This document shows positions 18,901-26,596 of a stretch of 64,000 nt of DNA, piece after piece; the stretch's first letter is position 1; every line of letters begins with the position of its first letter. The DNA is taken from assembly GCA_025463605.1 (NCBI GenBank), contig JAODAV010000001.1, forward strand, positions 124,001 to 188,000, given 5' to 3'. A model generated the notes under the pieces. That model was not told the origin of the DNA and did no database searches. It saw only the letters and a list, made by a program, of their open reading frames with translations. A program made the translations under genes and the position numbers. The stretch comes from Rhodoglobus sp. Its GTDB lineage: Bacteria; Actinomycetota; Actinomycetes; Actinomycetales; Microbacteriaceae.

Positions 18901-19539
18901 CGAGAACTCGCGCAGCTGCTCGAGCTCGTCGCCGAAGAACTCCAGCCGCAGCGGATGCTCGTCGGTCGGCGCGAACACGTCGAGGATGCCGCCGCGCACC
19001 GCGAACTCGCCGCGCCGGGTGACCATGTCGACTCGGGTGTACGCGAGATCGACGAGCCGGCGGGTGAGCGCCGAGAGGTCGTAGCCGCGGCCGCCCTGCT
19101 CGAGGTCGACGGGTTCGATCGAGGTGAGGTTGTCGGCGAGCGGCTGCAACGCTGCACGCACCGATGCCACGAGCACGAATTGCCCCGCCGGGTTCTGCTG
19201 CCATGCCCGGATGCGGCGTAGCGCGGCGATGCGCTTGCCCACCGTTTCGGCGCTCGGGCTCAACCGCTCGTGCGGAAGCGTCTCCCAAGCGGGGAACTCG
19301 ACGACCGTCGCAGCCGGCAGGTAACACTCGAGCGAGTGGCGCAGCGCCTCGGACTCTCGGCTCGTCGCGGTGATCGCGAGCAGCGCACGCGGGCCGCCGG
19401 TTCGGGTCAGCAGCCCCGCGATGACGGGCGCGCGCAAGCCGTCGACGAGCGAGAAGTCGGCGCTGCGGCCGGCGGACGAGAGTGCGTTCTCGAAGCTCCG
19501 GGCGCGCGAAAGGGCCGCGATTAATCCTTCGAGTATCAC
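15994..19539 (-). CDS. mfd: Transcription-repair coupling factor Mfd
   Basis: The 1181-residue protein has the full Mfd layout: N-terminal UvrB-like region for UvrA contact (about 1-350), RNA polymerase-interacting CarD-like domain near 500-580 (GDFVVHNTHGIGKF), translocase domain with Walker A GDVGYGKTE near 660 and IIDEEQRFG near 763, helicase C domain (GRVGRGRERAYAYFL), and the TRCF C-terminal domain. It removes stalled RNA polymerase at DNA lesions and recruits UvrABC. The length matches the family. The GTG start at 19539 stands six bases after a TAGACT hexamer, consistent with a leaderless mRNA. The kinase-like gene begins right after its stop. Confidence 0.97.
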   Translation of the reverse strand: MILEGLIAALSRARSFENALSSAGRSADFSLVDGLRAPVIAGLLTRTGGPRALLAITATSRESEALRHSLECYLPAATVVEFPAWETLPHERLSPSAETVGKRIAALRRIRAWQQNPAGQFVLVASVRAALQPLADNLTSIEPVDLEQGGRGYDLSALTRRLVDLAYTRVDMVTRRGEFAVRGGILDVFAPTDEHPLRLEFFGDELEQLREFSVADQRSLPTVITRAELPPSREVLLSDAVRQRAREMQHEFPSLSTMLAKIGEGIPVDGMESLAPALVDRLVPLTHYLPPDAAIAVLSPERVATRAVSLAETNREFLSAAWNAATAGAEAPIDLDAGDFITLNSLRDSAGARPWWTFSPFDSGLSSDDETDYVRIDATPVPSFAGQPDGALGHVGDLLRDGWTLAVVAPGAGLVERAADVLAEHELSGRVVEEFPTDAEAGVAYLLRASIDFGFELGDAKLALLSESEFFGRAAGYDSRQVKRLASKRKNVVDPLQLKSGDFVVHNTHGIGKFLELVQREVSTGGRNAIKTQREFLVIEYAPNKRGYPGDKLYVPTDQLDLLTRYVGGEAPALSKMGGSDWSAAKGRARKAVRDIAVELVKLYSARMASRGHAFGPDTPWQRELEEAFAFAETPDQLTTIDEVKADMERPIPMDRLLSGDVGYGKTEVAVRAAFKAVQDSKQVAMIVPTTLLVKQHMETFAERFAGFPVHLRALSRFQTDKEAKETIAGLADGTVDVVIGTHRLLSQGISFKDLGLVIIDEEQRFGVEHKDALKKLKTNVDILAMTATPIPRTLEMAVTGIREMSTLATPPEDRHPILTFVGPHSERQVAAAIRRELLREGQIFYVHNRVSSINRVAAQLAELVPEARVAVAHGQLPESVLEQVMVDFWERKFDVLVSTTIIETGLDIANANTLIIDRADKYGLSQLHQLRGRVGRGRERAYAYFLYDELKPLSETAHERLSTIAANNELGAGMQIALKDLEIRGAGNLLGGEQSGHIAGVGFDLYLRMIGEAVSTFRGDVAEGQTELRLELPVDAHIPEEYVESERLRLEAYQKLSTASAPASSVESIDQVLEELTDRYGDPPEQVQNLIAVSRLRRMAQKAGLSEVVVMGDKLRVAPADLADSIQVRLQRMYPGARYLAQGAAVIVPLPPEPSDSQLIAWTSELLVAIFGAEVTAPVE

Positions 19540-19545
19540 CGGTCG

Positions 19546-19551
19546 AGTCTA
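19546..19551 (-). promoter_or_regulatory. Likely -10 element of a leaderless mfd promoter
   Basis: Read on the minus strand, TAGACT fits the TANNNT -10 pattern and ends six bases before the mfd GTG. Transcription would start at or next to the G of the start codon. No ribosome-binding sequence is visible. The -35 region is weak. Confidence 0.5.
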
Positions 19552-19664
19552 TGCGGGCGCACCGACGAAGGGCGACGCCGGCAGGCGGGGGCGCGGCGAT
19601 CTGTCGTGCGCGCTGCTGTTCGTACGCCCGCGAGCGCGCCAAACCTCAGCGCGGCCGACTGCGC

Positions 19665-20246
19665 TCAGCGCGGGCTGTGGAACTTCAGCTGCGCGACCGT
19701 GAGGCCCTCAGCGGCGATGAGCTCGGTTGCATCCGCCGCGTCTTCGAGCACGTTGGGCAGCACTTCGCGTTCTGCCGCCGAGAAGTCCTTCAGCACGTAG
19801 TCGGCCGCGGGCTGCCTGCCGGGCGGGCGTCCGATGCCGATGCGCACGCGCGTGAAGTCGCCCGTGCCGATCGCGGACATGATGTCGCGGATGCCGTTGT
19901 GCCCGCCGTGCCCTCCGCCGTGTTTGAGGCGCACGGAATCGAACGGGATGTCGAGCTCGTCGTGCAGCACGATGAGACGCGACGAGTCGATCTTGTAGAA
20001 GCGCAGCAGCGCCGCGACCGGAGGGCCAGACACGTTCATGAACGTGTTGGGCTTCGCAAGCACGAGCTTGGGCCCCGCCGCGAAGCTGCGCCCCTCGGCG
20101 ACCGCCGCGTTGGCCTTGTGATTCTTGAAGGTCACCGACGAGCGGTCGGCGAGCTGGGCGAGCGCCATCTGCCCGACGTTGTGGCGATTGCCGGCGTAGC
20201 CGGGCCCGGGGTTACCGAGCCCGACTACGAGCCAGCTCTCGTCCAC
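19665..20246 (-). CDS. pth: Peptidyl-tRNA hydrolase
   Basis: The 193-residue protein carries all Pth landmarks: VGLGNPGPGY at the N-terminus, catalytic His22 in NRHNVG, KPNTFMNVSG, the Asp in LHDELDIPF, and GGHGGHNGIRD. It releases tRNA from peptidyl-tRNA dropped by ribosomes. The start is GTG at 20246, 35 bases after the rplY stop. The 125 bases between its stop and mfd contain the mfd promoter and two copies of CTCAGCGCGG (19645-19654 and 19664-19673). Confidence 0.96.
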   Translation of the reverse strand: MDESWLVVGLGNPGPGYAGNRHNVGQMALAQLADRSSVTFKNHKANAAVAEGRSFAAGPKLVLAKPNTFMNVSGPPVAALLRFYKIDSSRLIVLHDELDIPFDSVRLKHGGGHGGHNGIRDIMSAIGTGDFTRVRIGIGRPPGRQPAADYVLKDFSAAEREVLPNVLEDAADATELIAAEGLTVAQLKFHSPR

Positions 20247-20281
20247 GTCGTCGACCGTGGGGCGCTTGCGGAAGAGTCCGA

Positions 20282-20932
20282 TTACTCGGTCTCCTCGGCA
20301 GCGGCCTCAGCAGCCTCATCGGATGCGGCTTCGCCTTCGGCGGCCTCTTCGGCAGCCTCCGCCTCAGCGGCCTCGCCGAGGTCGACGGCCTGCGGCGTGG
20401 TGATACCGACGACGAGCAACTCGGGGTCGGACAGCAGGGTCGCGCCGGCGGGAAGCTCGACATCCTTCGCGAGGATGTGCTTGCCCTCCTCGAGGCCTTC
20501 GATGCTCACGATGAAGCGCTCGGGGATGTGCGTCGCCTCGACCTCGACCGAGAGGGTGTTGGCGTCGAGGTTCGCGATCGTGCCGGCGAACGACTCGCCC
20601 TCGAGGTGCACGGGCACGTCGACGGTGACCTTCTCGCCCTTGCGCACGACGACGAGGTCGATGTGCTCGATGATCTGACGCACCGGATCTTTCTGCACGT
20701 CTTTGACGAGGGCGAGCTGCGTCTTGCCCTGGATGTCGAGCTCGAGCACCTGGTTCGACTTGCGCAGGATCAGCGACACCTCGTGACCCGGGAGGGTGAC
20801 GTGCTGCGGGTCGGTGCCGTGACCGTAGATGACTGCGGGGATCTTGCCTGCGCTACGGATCTTGCGAGCCGCGCCCTTGCCGAAACTGTCACGGATTTCC
20901 GTGACGAGGTGGTTGCTGGTGGCCTCAGCCAT
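20282..20932 (-). CDS. rplY: 50S ribosomal protein L25/general stress protein Ctc
   Basis: The 216-residue long form (Ctc type) has an N-terminal 5S rRNA-binding domain (about 1-95) and a C-terminal beta domain (about 96-185), then an acidic, alanine- and glutamate-rich tail. ATG at 20932 is chosen because AGGAGA lies just upstream and the L25 domain starts there; an upstream in-frame start at 21001 adds only unconserved residues. In many actinobacteria rplY neighbours prs and glmU. Here those genes are some 25 kb away beyond an accessory block. Confidence 0.94.
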   Translation of the reverse strand: MAEATSNHLVTEIRDSFGKGAARKIRSAGKIPAVIYGHGTDPQHVTLPGHEVSLILRKSNQVLELDIQGKTQLALVKDVQKDPVRQIIEHIDLVVVRKGEKVTVDVPVHLEGESFAGTIANLDANTLSVEVEATHIPERFIVSIEGLEEGKHILAKDVELPAGATLLSDPELLVVGITTPQAVDLGEAAEAEAAEEAAEGEAASDEAAEAAAEETE

Positions 20933-21154
20933 GATGATTCTCCTGATGGGCAGCGCCCTGGTCGGTGTTGATACAACTCGAACGCACGGGGTCTTACCCA
21001 CCGCGTCGATAACGGAACCGAGAACGGTTTCCCTCGCCGAAGTTCAGTGCATGAGTTTACACGAGATGCGGCAGTTCGACATTCCACGGCAGCGGGCCCG
21101 TCTGCGGCGCATGCACCTGCTCGCGCGCACGAGCCGATCCACCCGTTCACGAGT

Positions 21155-22084
21155 CTAGGCGGGCTGGCCGGCAAGAGCTTCGCGGCCCCAGTAGGCCAGC
21201 TCCGCGGCGGCTCCGGCATCGCCGGGACCGTCGGCAACCACGACGGCATATCGAAACCGCACCACCTGGTCGGCCTCGACATGCAGTTCGTCGCTGAAGA
21301 ACGGTGCGGGGCAGAGACCGGGGTATTGTGCGCTGCGCGCGAACCATTGCGGGGGATGCCGCGGATTCTCAGGGTGATCCACCATCACGATCGTCGACTG
21401 TGCGTCGAACTCGTCGTGTTTGCCCGAAAAGCCCATCCACACTTCGCGGGCACCACGCGCCTCGTCACCACCGCTACCTGCCGGGGTCAGGATCGTGCCA
21501 CCGGTGAAGGACCTGGGCCCCCGCCAGAACAAGCCGCCATAACCGGCGTTCTCCCGACCGGCGGTTGTGGGCGAACCCAACGCGAGGGTGCGGCCCGAGA
21601 CATTCTTCATGCTCGTCTCGAAGACCAGAACCCAGGCCCGCCCGTCTCCAACTATTCGCGCTGACAACTGACGGCGCTCGTGGAAGAACCTTCCGCCTGC
21701 CTCGCCGGTCCAGCACAGGGTGTGCCCGATCTCGACGCCAGTGGCAGACACGTCCAGCGAGAAGAAGCCTTCGTGTTCTACCCGACCGTTGTTGGCAAGT
21801 TGCACGTAACCCTGCCCGTGCACGTAGGTCGGCCCTCCCCAGAAGTTCTCGCCACTCACATGAGGCAGGGACCAGGAGATGCCCTTGTGCCACACATGGT
21901 CATGCGGGCGGAATGCCGTCACTACGCGTCCGCCGAGCGTTCGCAGCGGATGGATGTAGGGACGAGGCGATTCGAGCGCCACATCGTCGGGAAGGAATAC
22001 ATAGGTGAACAGGGGCGAATCACCGGCGGTGACACTCAGGCTCCGCTCGCCCCCGGTGTCGAGGCTGAAAGACTGTGCATTCAT
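21155..22084 (-). CDS. DUF6807 (PmoA-like) family protein
   Basis: The 309-residue protein matches the general pattern of DUF6807/PmoA-family proteins, with RPYIHPLRTLGG, DHVWHKGISWSLPHV and a late GGLFWRGPRSFTGG segment. No signal peptide is visible, so it is probably cytoplasmic. Biochemistry of the family is poorly known; members often sit beside Gfo/Idh oxidoreductases in sugar-breakdown clusters, as here. It starts at ATG 22084, is the last gene of the hexuronate block, and lies 93 bases after the bicupin. Confidence 0.75.
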   Translation of the reverse strand: MNAQSFSLDTGGERSLSVTAGDSPLFTYVFLPDDVALESPRPYIHPLRTLGGRVVTAFRPHDHVWHKGISWSLPHVSGENFWGGPTYVHGQGYVQLANNGRVEHEGFFSLDVSATGVEIGHTLCWTGEAGGRFFHERRQLSARIVGDGRAWVLVFETSMKNVSGRTLALGSPTTAGRENAGYGGLFWRGPRSFTGGTILTPAGSGGDEARGAREVWMGFSGKHDEFDAQSTIVMVDHPENPRHPPQWFARSAQYPGLCPAPFFSDELHVEADQVVRFRYAVVVADGPGDAGAAAELAYWGREALAGQPA

Positions 22085-22177
22085 TGCTGTTCCCGTCCGC
22101 CTGCAGTGGCCCGAAGCAGGAGTAGCGACGCAGGTAAGAACACTGCGCCGCTACTCGACTGGTGGTCGTGGGTGGTC

Positions 22178-22930
22178 TCAGACCGGAGTTTTCTCCGAAG
22201 ACACGTGCACGACGTAGTAGCAGGTGTCGCCGTCTCCCCACGGAATCTGGGTGTGCGGCGCCTCCTCCGCCATGTAGTAGAACGAGCCCGGGCCGGAGCG
22301 GTGCTGCAGGCCCTGCACGTCGAAGTCGAATCCGCCCTCGAGGATGAAGAACAGAACGACCCAGTGGTGGGTGTTGTGGTACGAGATGCCGCTTCCGGGG
22401 TCGATCGTGGTCGCGTGCGTGTAAATGCGCGGGGACGTTGCCGTCTTCTGCGGAGTAACGAACTTTCGGCGCTCGCGGTACCAGGCCACCGGCAGCTTGT
22501 CGCTCAGGGGCTGGGCCTCAGCCGGCACGTCGTCCCACTGCGAGACGAACGAACCCAGGGCCTCGTCGGCCGGGGTCTGCAGCTCGGGGTCGAACGTGGC
22601 CGCCGTGTAAAAGGTCGTCACGTAGATCTCCGCCGGAGTGGATCCGACGTTCTTGATGCTATTGACGTCGTTGGCTCCAAAGAAGATGTACGCCTTTGCG
22701 GTTGCCGGCTTGACGTCACCATTGATCGAGACTTCGAGCTCGCCGGACTTGACGATGATGATGTGTTCCGGGCCGGGGTGCGGAGCCGCCCACGACTTGC
22801 CGGGATTCAGCGACCTGAGGTGAACATCGACCTTGTCCATCGTCGGCGTCGGCGAATTGAAAATACTGCTGTAGGTGCCAGTTGTGGTCTCTTCCGGCGT
22901 GAGTTCATCCAACTCAACAAATACGTTCAC
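22178..22930 (-). CDS. Bicupin protein
   Basis: The protein of about 250 residues has two cupin folds, the first around LNPGKSWAAPHPGPEHIIIV and the second around DPGSGISYHNTHHWVVLFFI, each with His/Glu-rich metal-site segments. The GTG at 22930 is preferred because GGAG sits four bases before it; TTG at 22957 is an upstream alternative. Cupins in such clusters are often sugar-acid isomerases or lyases, but the reaction here is unknown. The LacI-type operator and promoter at 22971-23000 lie directly upstream and overlap the end of the preceding Gfo/Idh gene. Confidence 0.78.
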   Translation of the reverse strand: MNVFVELDELTPEETTTGTYSSIFNSPTPTMDKVDVHLRSLNPGKSWAAPHPGPEHIIIVKSGELEVSINGDVKPATAKAYIFFGANDVNSIKNVGSTPAEIYVTTFYTAATFDPELQTPADEALGSFVSQWDDVPAEAQPLSDKLPVAWYRERRKFVTPQKTATSPRIYTHATTIDPGSGISYHNTHHWVVLFFILEGGFDFDVQGLQHRSGPGSFYYMAEEAPHTQIPWGDGDTCYYVVHVSSEKTPV

Positions 22931-22973
22931 AAAGCTCCAATTTTGGGATCTGGACAAGCACTATGGCACCATT

Positions 22974-22989
22974 ATGCAATCGGTTGCCA
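22974..22989. promoter_or_regulatory. LacI-type operator within the cupin promoter
   Basis: On the minus strand the 16-mer reads TGGCAACCGATTGCAT. It is bracketed by a perfect -35 TTGACA (23000-22995) and a near-perfect -10 CATAAT (22976-22971) with an 18-base spacer. A repressor bound here would block RNA polymerase directly. The -35 hexamer overlaps the stop codon of the upstream Gfo/Idh gene. Confidence 0.7.
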
Positions 22990-22996
22990 GTAGTTG

Positions 22997-24214
22997 TCAA
23001 TGCGAGGCGGCCCGGCGGTGCGTGTCCTCGACCGGGTATGACCTCGACTCGATCCGTCGTCCCTCTTCGGCCGACAGATAACTTTCGTAGACCACCTGAA
23101 CGACATCGCGGGCCAGCTGCATCCCCGAAACGGGCTGCCTGCCGACCGCGATGCACTCGGCGAAGTCCTGCATCTCCTGGGGGTAGCCACGAACCCAGTC
23201 CTCATCGGGCGAGGCGGAGATCCAACCAGTGCGAGACTCGACCTTCTCATGCAGGTATGCGTTCCCGAACGCGTCGGCATCAGGAGTGAAGACCTCCAGC
23301 CCGTCGTTCGGTGTCATGTTCGCGTGGAACACGGCGTTCGTCGTGTACACCTCAAAGGAGTTGCGAACGCCGCCAAGCATCGCGAATGAAGCGGTGATGG
23401 TGGCCACGGAACCGTCGGTGAATGTCAGTACGGTGTTCGCCCAGGTTTCGACGTCCTCCCAGTCCGAGACGATCCAGTTGTGCGAACTCGACCGCTTGAC
23501 TGCCTCAGACGCATAGAGCGACGCCGTTTGCGCGGTCACGGTAGCCACTCTGCCAGCCGGGATGCCCTGGAGTTTCGCTTCGACGGACTTGAGGTGAAGG
23601 GCCACGCCGATCGGGTGCGACCCGAGCATGAGGAGAGAACCGCCCCCGGCGCTCTCCCGCCTTCGAGAGCGCAGCGCGTGTGAGCCGCTGTGACTCTCCT
23701 CGGCCCGGATGTCGAGGATCGCTCCCCCGGAGAGTTCAAGGAGTTGTGTGGTCTTTGACGTCGAGGGCGCGTAGATCCAGTTCTCGGCATAGAGGAACAG
23801 CACCCCGTTCTTGACGATGGCCGCCGAGACGTCCTCCACGGATTGCATGGCGCGCTCGTACTCGTCGCGAGCCCTCGCCGGTCCAGTCATGGTCGACGTG
23901 CCGAACGCGCCCGTGAGCGGCTTCTCGCAAATGACATGCTTGCCGGCGTTTGCAGCCTCGATCGCGATCGGCGCGTGGAGAGCGTTCGGCACGCAGATCG
24001 ACACCACGTCGATCGACGGATCGGAGAGAAGCTCGCGATAGTCCCGGTAAACGGTCGGAATCTTGTGGTGCTTCGCAAAGGCCGATGCGCTCTCAGGACG
24101 AGTTGACGCAACACCGGCCAGCCTGGTCTGCACGCCACGCACCTTTGCGAGACCCTCCGCGTGCAGACCTGCAGCAAATCCTGCACCGATGAACCCCACG
24201 GAGACTGTGCGCAT
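22997..24214 (-). CDS. Gfo/Idh/MocA family oxidoreductase
   Basis: The 405-residue protein has an N-terminal Rossmann domain (VGFIGAGFAAGLHAEGLA), the EKPL signature with its catalytic-type Lys (VICEKPLTG), and the C-terminal beta-sheet substrate domain. Members oxidise or reduce sugars and sugar acids, often at C3, with NAD(P). It starts at ATG 24214; a promoter with an overlapping LacI-type site lies at 24261-24299. It is one of three such genes in the hexuronate block, and their sequences differ enough to suggest distinct substrates. Confidence 0.88.
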   Translation of the reverse strand: MRTVSVGFIGAGFAAGLHAEGLAKVRGVQTRLAGVASTRPESASAFAKHHKIPTVYRDYRELLSDPSIDVVSICVPNALHAPIAIEAANAGKHVICEKPLTGAFGTSTMTGPARARDEYERAMQSVEDVSAAIVKNGVLFLYAENWIYAPSTSKTTQLLELSGGAILDIRAEESHSGSHALRSRRRESAGGGSLLMLGSHPIGVALHLKSVEAKLQGIPAGRVATVTAQTASLYASEAVKRSSSHNWIVSDWEDVETWANTVLTFTDGSVATITASFAMLGGVRNSFEVYTTNAVFHANMTPNDGLEVFTPDADAFGNAYLHEKVESRTGWISASPDEDWVRGYPQEMQDFAECIAVGRQPVSGMQLARDVVQVVYESYLSAEEGRRIESRSYPVEDTHRRAASH

Positions 24215-24283
24215 GCGATTTCCTTTCAGCGCAGCCGCGCCTCGTTATCACTCTCGACCCAGAGTAGCCAGTCGGCAACGTTC

Positions 24284-24299
24284 TGGCAATGGTTTGCCA
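24284..24299. promoter_or_regulatory. LacI-type operator upstream of the Gfo/Idh gene
   Basis: TGGCAA-TGGT-TTGCCA is a perfect 6-4-6 inverted repeat. On the minus strand its TTGCCA half (24289-24284) can serve as the -35 element, with TACTCT (24266-24261) as -10 after exactly 17 bases. The core is nearly identical to the site in front of the fructuronate reductase gene. Confidence 0.7.
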
Positions 24300-24334
24300 A
24301 TTGCTGCCTTCACCGCAACTGCGGTCGGCGATCC

Positions 24335-25387
24335 TCAATAGAACTCGACTATGTCAACCCGATTCACCAGCTTCACCCCGTCCAGAAATCGGGTGGCGTT
24401 GCGCGCGAACAGCTCCGCGATCATCCTGTCCTCGGCCGCGCTCAACGCCGCGGTATGCGGACTGATGAGTACCGACGGCATGTCCCACAACGGACTGTCC
24501 GCCGCCAGGGGCTCTCGTGCGAAGACATCGAGCACAGCCGCACCGACCCGGCCGTCCACCAGCGCTGAGACGAGCGCGGGCTCGTCGACCACGCTCCCCC
24601 GGCCCACGTTCACGACCGTCGCTCCTGGCTTGATGGCGGCGAGGAAGTCGGCTCCCACCATGCCTGTTGTTGCGAGTGTGCCCGGCAGCGTCGCGACCAC
24701 CGCGTCGATGTCGGGAGCAACCAGCACGATCTCGTCCGGATGGATCACCCGGGCAACACCCGGCACGGCCACGTCCCGTCTGCTCGTGCCGATTACCGTG
24801 GCGCCCAGAGCGGCGAGCTTGGCCGCGACCTGGCGCCCGATTCCGCCCAGACCGAGCACGAGAATGGTCTGCTCGCTCACCTGCGCCATCGTCCAACGGC
24901 CAGTCCACTCGTGGGCGCGCTGCTGGTCGAGCAGCCGCGGCAGCGACTTCGCTCCGGCGAGCACGCCGAATACCGCGAACTCCGCAAGCGGTGCGCCATG
25001 CACGCCCGCCGACGTCGTGAACGCGACGCGCTCGAGCTGCTCGCGGCTCAGCCCGGCAGCGGCCACCTGGCCGCCGGCCCCCGCAGCCATGCCCTGCACC
25101 CAGCGCAGACCCGTGTTTGCTTCGACCGTGCGCTTGAGCGCGGGCGGGCTGACATCCGGGATGCCGTACAAGACTTGCGCCGAATCCACCAGAGATTCGA
25201 ACCGAGCCTGCTGCTCAGCAGTGCGGCGAAACGATGGATCACCCGAGAAGTCGCCGGGGTGACGCATCGGCGGCAACAGCTCCTGCTCGCGAATGAGCTC
25301 GACGCGGGGCTCCATGCGCTCGACGAGTTCGCAGTTCTCCTCGCTCAGTGGCGTGGCCACAACGACACGCAATCGTGACTGAATCAA
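24335..25387 (-). CDS. D-2-hydroxyacid dehydrogenase family protein
   Basis: The 350-residue protein has the split catalytic domain and central NAD-binding domain of the family. The Rossmann motif VLGLGGIGRQVAAKLAALGA lies near residue 180, a catalytic-type Arg in VNVGRGSVVD and a catalytic His in ISPHTAALS. It likely interconverts a 2-keto acid and its D-2-hydroxy acid. The start at TTG 25387 lies 12 bases after the Ldh-family stop, so it is the second gene of that operon. Its ribosome site is weak. Confidence 0.85.
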   Translation of the reverse strand: MIQSRLRVVVATPLSEENCELVERMEPRVELIREQELLPPMRHPGDFSGDPSFRRTAEQQARFESLVDSAQVLYGIPDVSPPALKRTVEANTGLRWVQGMAAGAGGQVAAAGLSREQLERVAFTTSAGVHGAPLAEFAVFGVLAGAKSLPRLLDQQRAHEWTGRWTMAQVSEQTILVLGLGGIGRQVAAKLAALGATVIGTSRRDVAVPGVARVIHPDEIVLVAPDIDAVVATLPGTLATTGMVGADFLAAIKPGATVVNVGRGSVVDEPALVSALVDGRVGAAVLDVFAREPLAADSPLWDMPSVLISPHTAALSAAEDRMIAELFARNATRFLDGVKLVNRVDIVEFY

Positions 25388-25399
25388 AGCCGTCGCCGA

Positions 25400-26437
25400 C
25401 TATCCCGGTAGAGGAATGCCATAGCGGGTTGCCTCCAACTCGAGCGCCCTGATCAGGCCATCGGACATGTCGATCACGCCACCGAGCTTGTGCTCGAACG
25501 CCAGCTCGGGCTCCCCCGGCACCAATGCGTCGATTCCAGACGGGCCGGGGCCGCTGCGATGCACTTCGTCGACCAGGTGGTTCACGCGCTCGGCATAGGC
25601 ACCGGATGAGGCTGGCGAGCCCGTGGCGTTGATCGCGATGAATGCGAACCCGAGCCTCTGCGGCTGTGTCGGATCGCCAAACAGCGCACTGACATCGGGA
25701 CTCGTCTGTGCACCCGCGACCGCGACGAGGGCGTCGATCATGAACGCCAGCCCGAACCCCTTTGCCCCACCCGCTGGCAAGAGCGCGCCCTCGAGCCCCT
25801 TGGTCGCAGACGTGGTTGGTGCGCCTTCCGAGTCAACGGCCCATCCGAGCGGGATCTCCATGTCGTCCTGGGCCGCGACGAGCAGCTTGCCCAGACTGAC
25901 CTGGGTCGTCGCCATGTCCAGCTGCGGGCGAGTCTCGTTCGCGACGGGCAAGGCGATCGAGAGGGGGTTGGTGCCCAGTACCCTCCTTCCGCCGAACGGT
26001 GCGCACATGCTGCGGTCTGTGTTGCACACGACGATCGCGTACATCCCCTCGTCCGCCATGAGGTTCGCGTAATGGCCGGCAGCGCCGAAATGATTGGCGT
26101 TCGTGACAATGGTGCAACCGATCCCGTAGGTTCGCGCACGCTCGACCGTGACGGATGCCGCGTCGAGTGCGGTTATCGCGCCGATCGCACTCCCACCGTC
26201 GAGCATGAGCAGAGCGCCCTGGTCGGAGATGATCGTGATCTTTCCATCTGCGGCGATTCCACCCGCGGAGATCCTGCTCAGGTAGATGGGGATTCGGATC
26301 AACCCATGGCTCTTGACGCCCCGGGACTCCGCGAAGAGCAGGTTGTCTGCGGTTGCGGCGGCGGCGCGTTCCGGCAGACCGCCGGCCACGAAGACGTCCC
26401 TGGCCCAACCACGCATTGATTCAGCATCGACTTTCAC
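25400..26437 (-). CDS. Ldh family (malate/L-lactate/ureidoglycolate type) dehydrogenase
   Basis: The protein of about 345 residues belongs to the LDH2/YlbC group, with the early [14 protein letters not shown] segment containing the catalytic-type His, a central [14 protein letters not shown] and a late [16 protein letters not shown]. These NAD(P) enzymes oxidise or reduce 2-hydroxy or 2-keto acids such as 2,3-diketogulonate. GTG at 26437 is chosen because conserved sequence begins there; an upstream start at 26506 adds basic residues. The operator/promoter at 26518-26546 lies about 75 bases upstream. Confidence 0.85.
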   Translation of the reverse strand: MKVDAESMRGWARDVFVAGGLPERAAAATADNLLFAESRGVKSHGLIRIPIYLSRISAGGIAADGKITIISDQGALLMLDGGSAIGAITALDAASVTVERARTYGIGCTIVTNANHFGAAGHYANLMADEGMYAIVVCNTDRSMCAPFGGRRVLGTNPLSIALPVANETRPQLDMATTQVSLGKLLVAAQDDMEIPLGWAVDSEGAPTTSATKGLEGALLPAGGAKGFGLAFMIDALVAVAGAQTSPDVSALFGDPTQPQRLGFAFIAINATGSPASSGAYAERVNHLVDEVHRSGPGPSGIDALVPGEPELAFEHKLGGVIDMSDGLIRALELEATRYGIPLPG

Positions 26438-26520
26438 GCGGACTTCCCATCCCGACCGAGAGCGGCGAGCGCGTTCTTGTGCCCTCTGAATGTGGCCGCG
26501 GATCACCGAATGGCAACATC

Positions 26521-26536
26521 CTGCAACCGATTTCCA
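26521..26536. promoter_or_regulatory. LacI-type operator in the Ldh promoter
   Basis: On the minus strand the 16-mer reads TGGAAATCGGTTGCAG, a degenerate form of the site seen upstream of the cupin gene. A perfect TTGACA (26546-26541) and CAGGAT (26523-26518) with a 17-base spacer bracket it. The gap also serves the divergent glucarate dehydratase gene, whose own promoter is less clear. Confidence 0.62.
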
Positions 26537-26596
26537 CTATTGTCAACTTGCGGAATGCGGGCGGTTCGTCCCGAAGGTCCGATGCGAAAGGACGTC

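Noticed and set aside
16426..19221. A 931-codon open frame on the plus strand, opposite mfd
   Set aside because: It mirrors mfd codons in a GC-rich genome, has low-complexity Arg/Gly/Ala composition and no recognisable domain.
19645..19673. Two CTCAGCGCGG copies next to the pth stop
   Set aside because: Short, GC-rich and without palindromic form; chance is likely.
21016..21029. AACCG-AGAA-CGGTT hairpin between DUF6807 and rplY genes as a terminator
   Set aside because: Only a five-base stem and no T-run on the minus strand.
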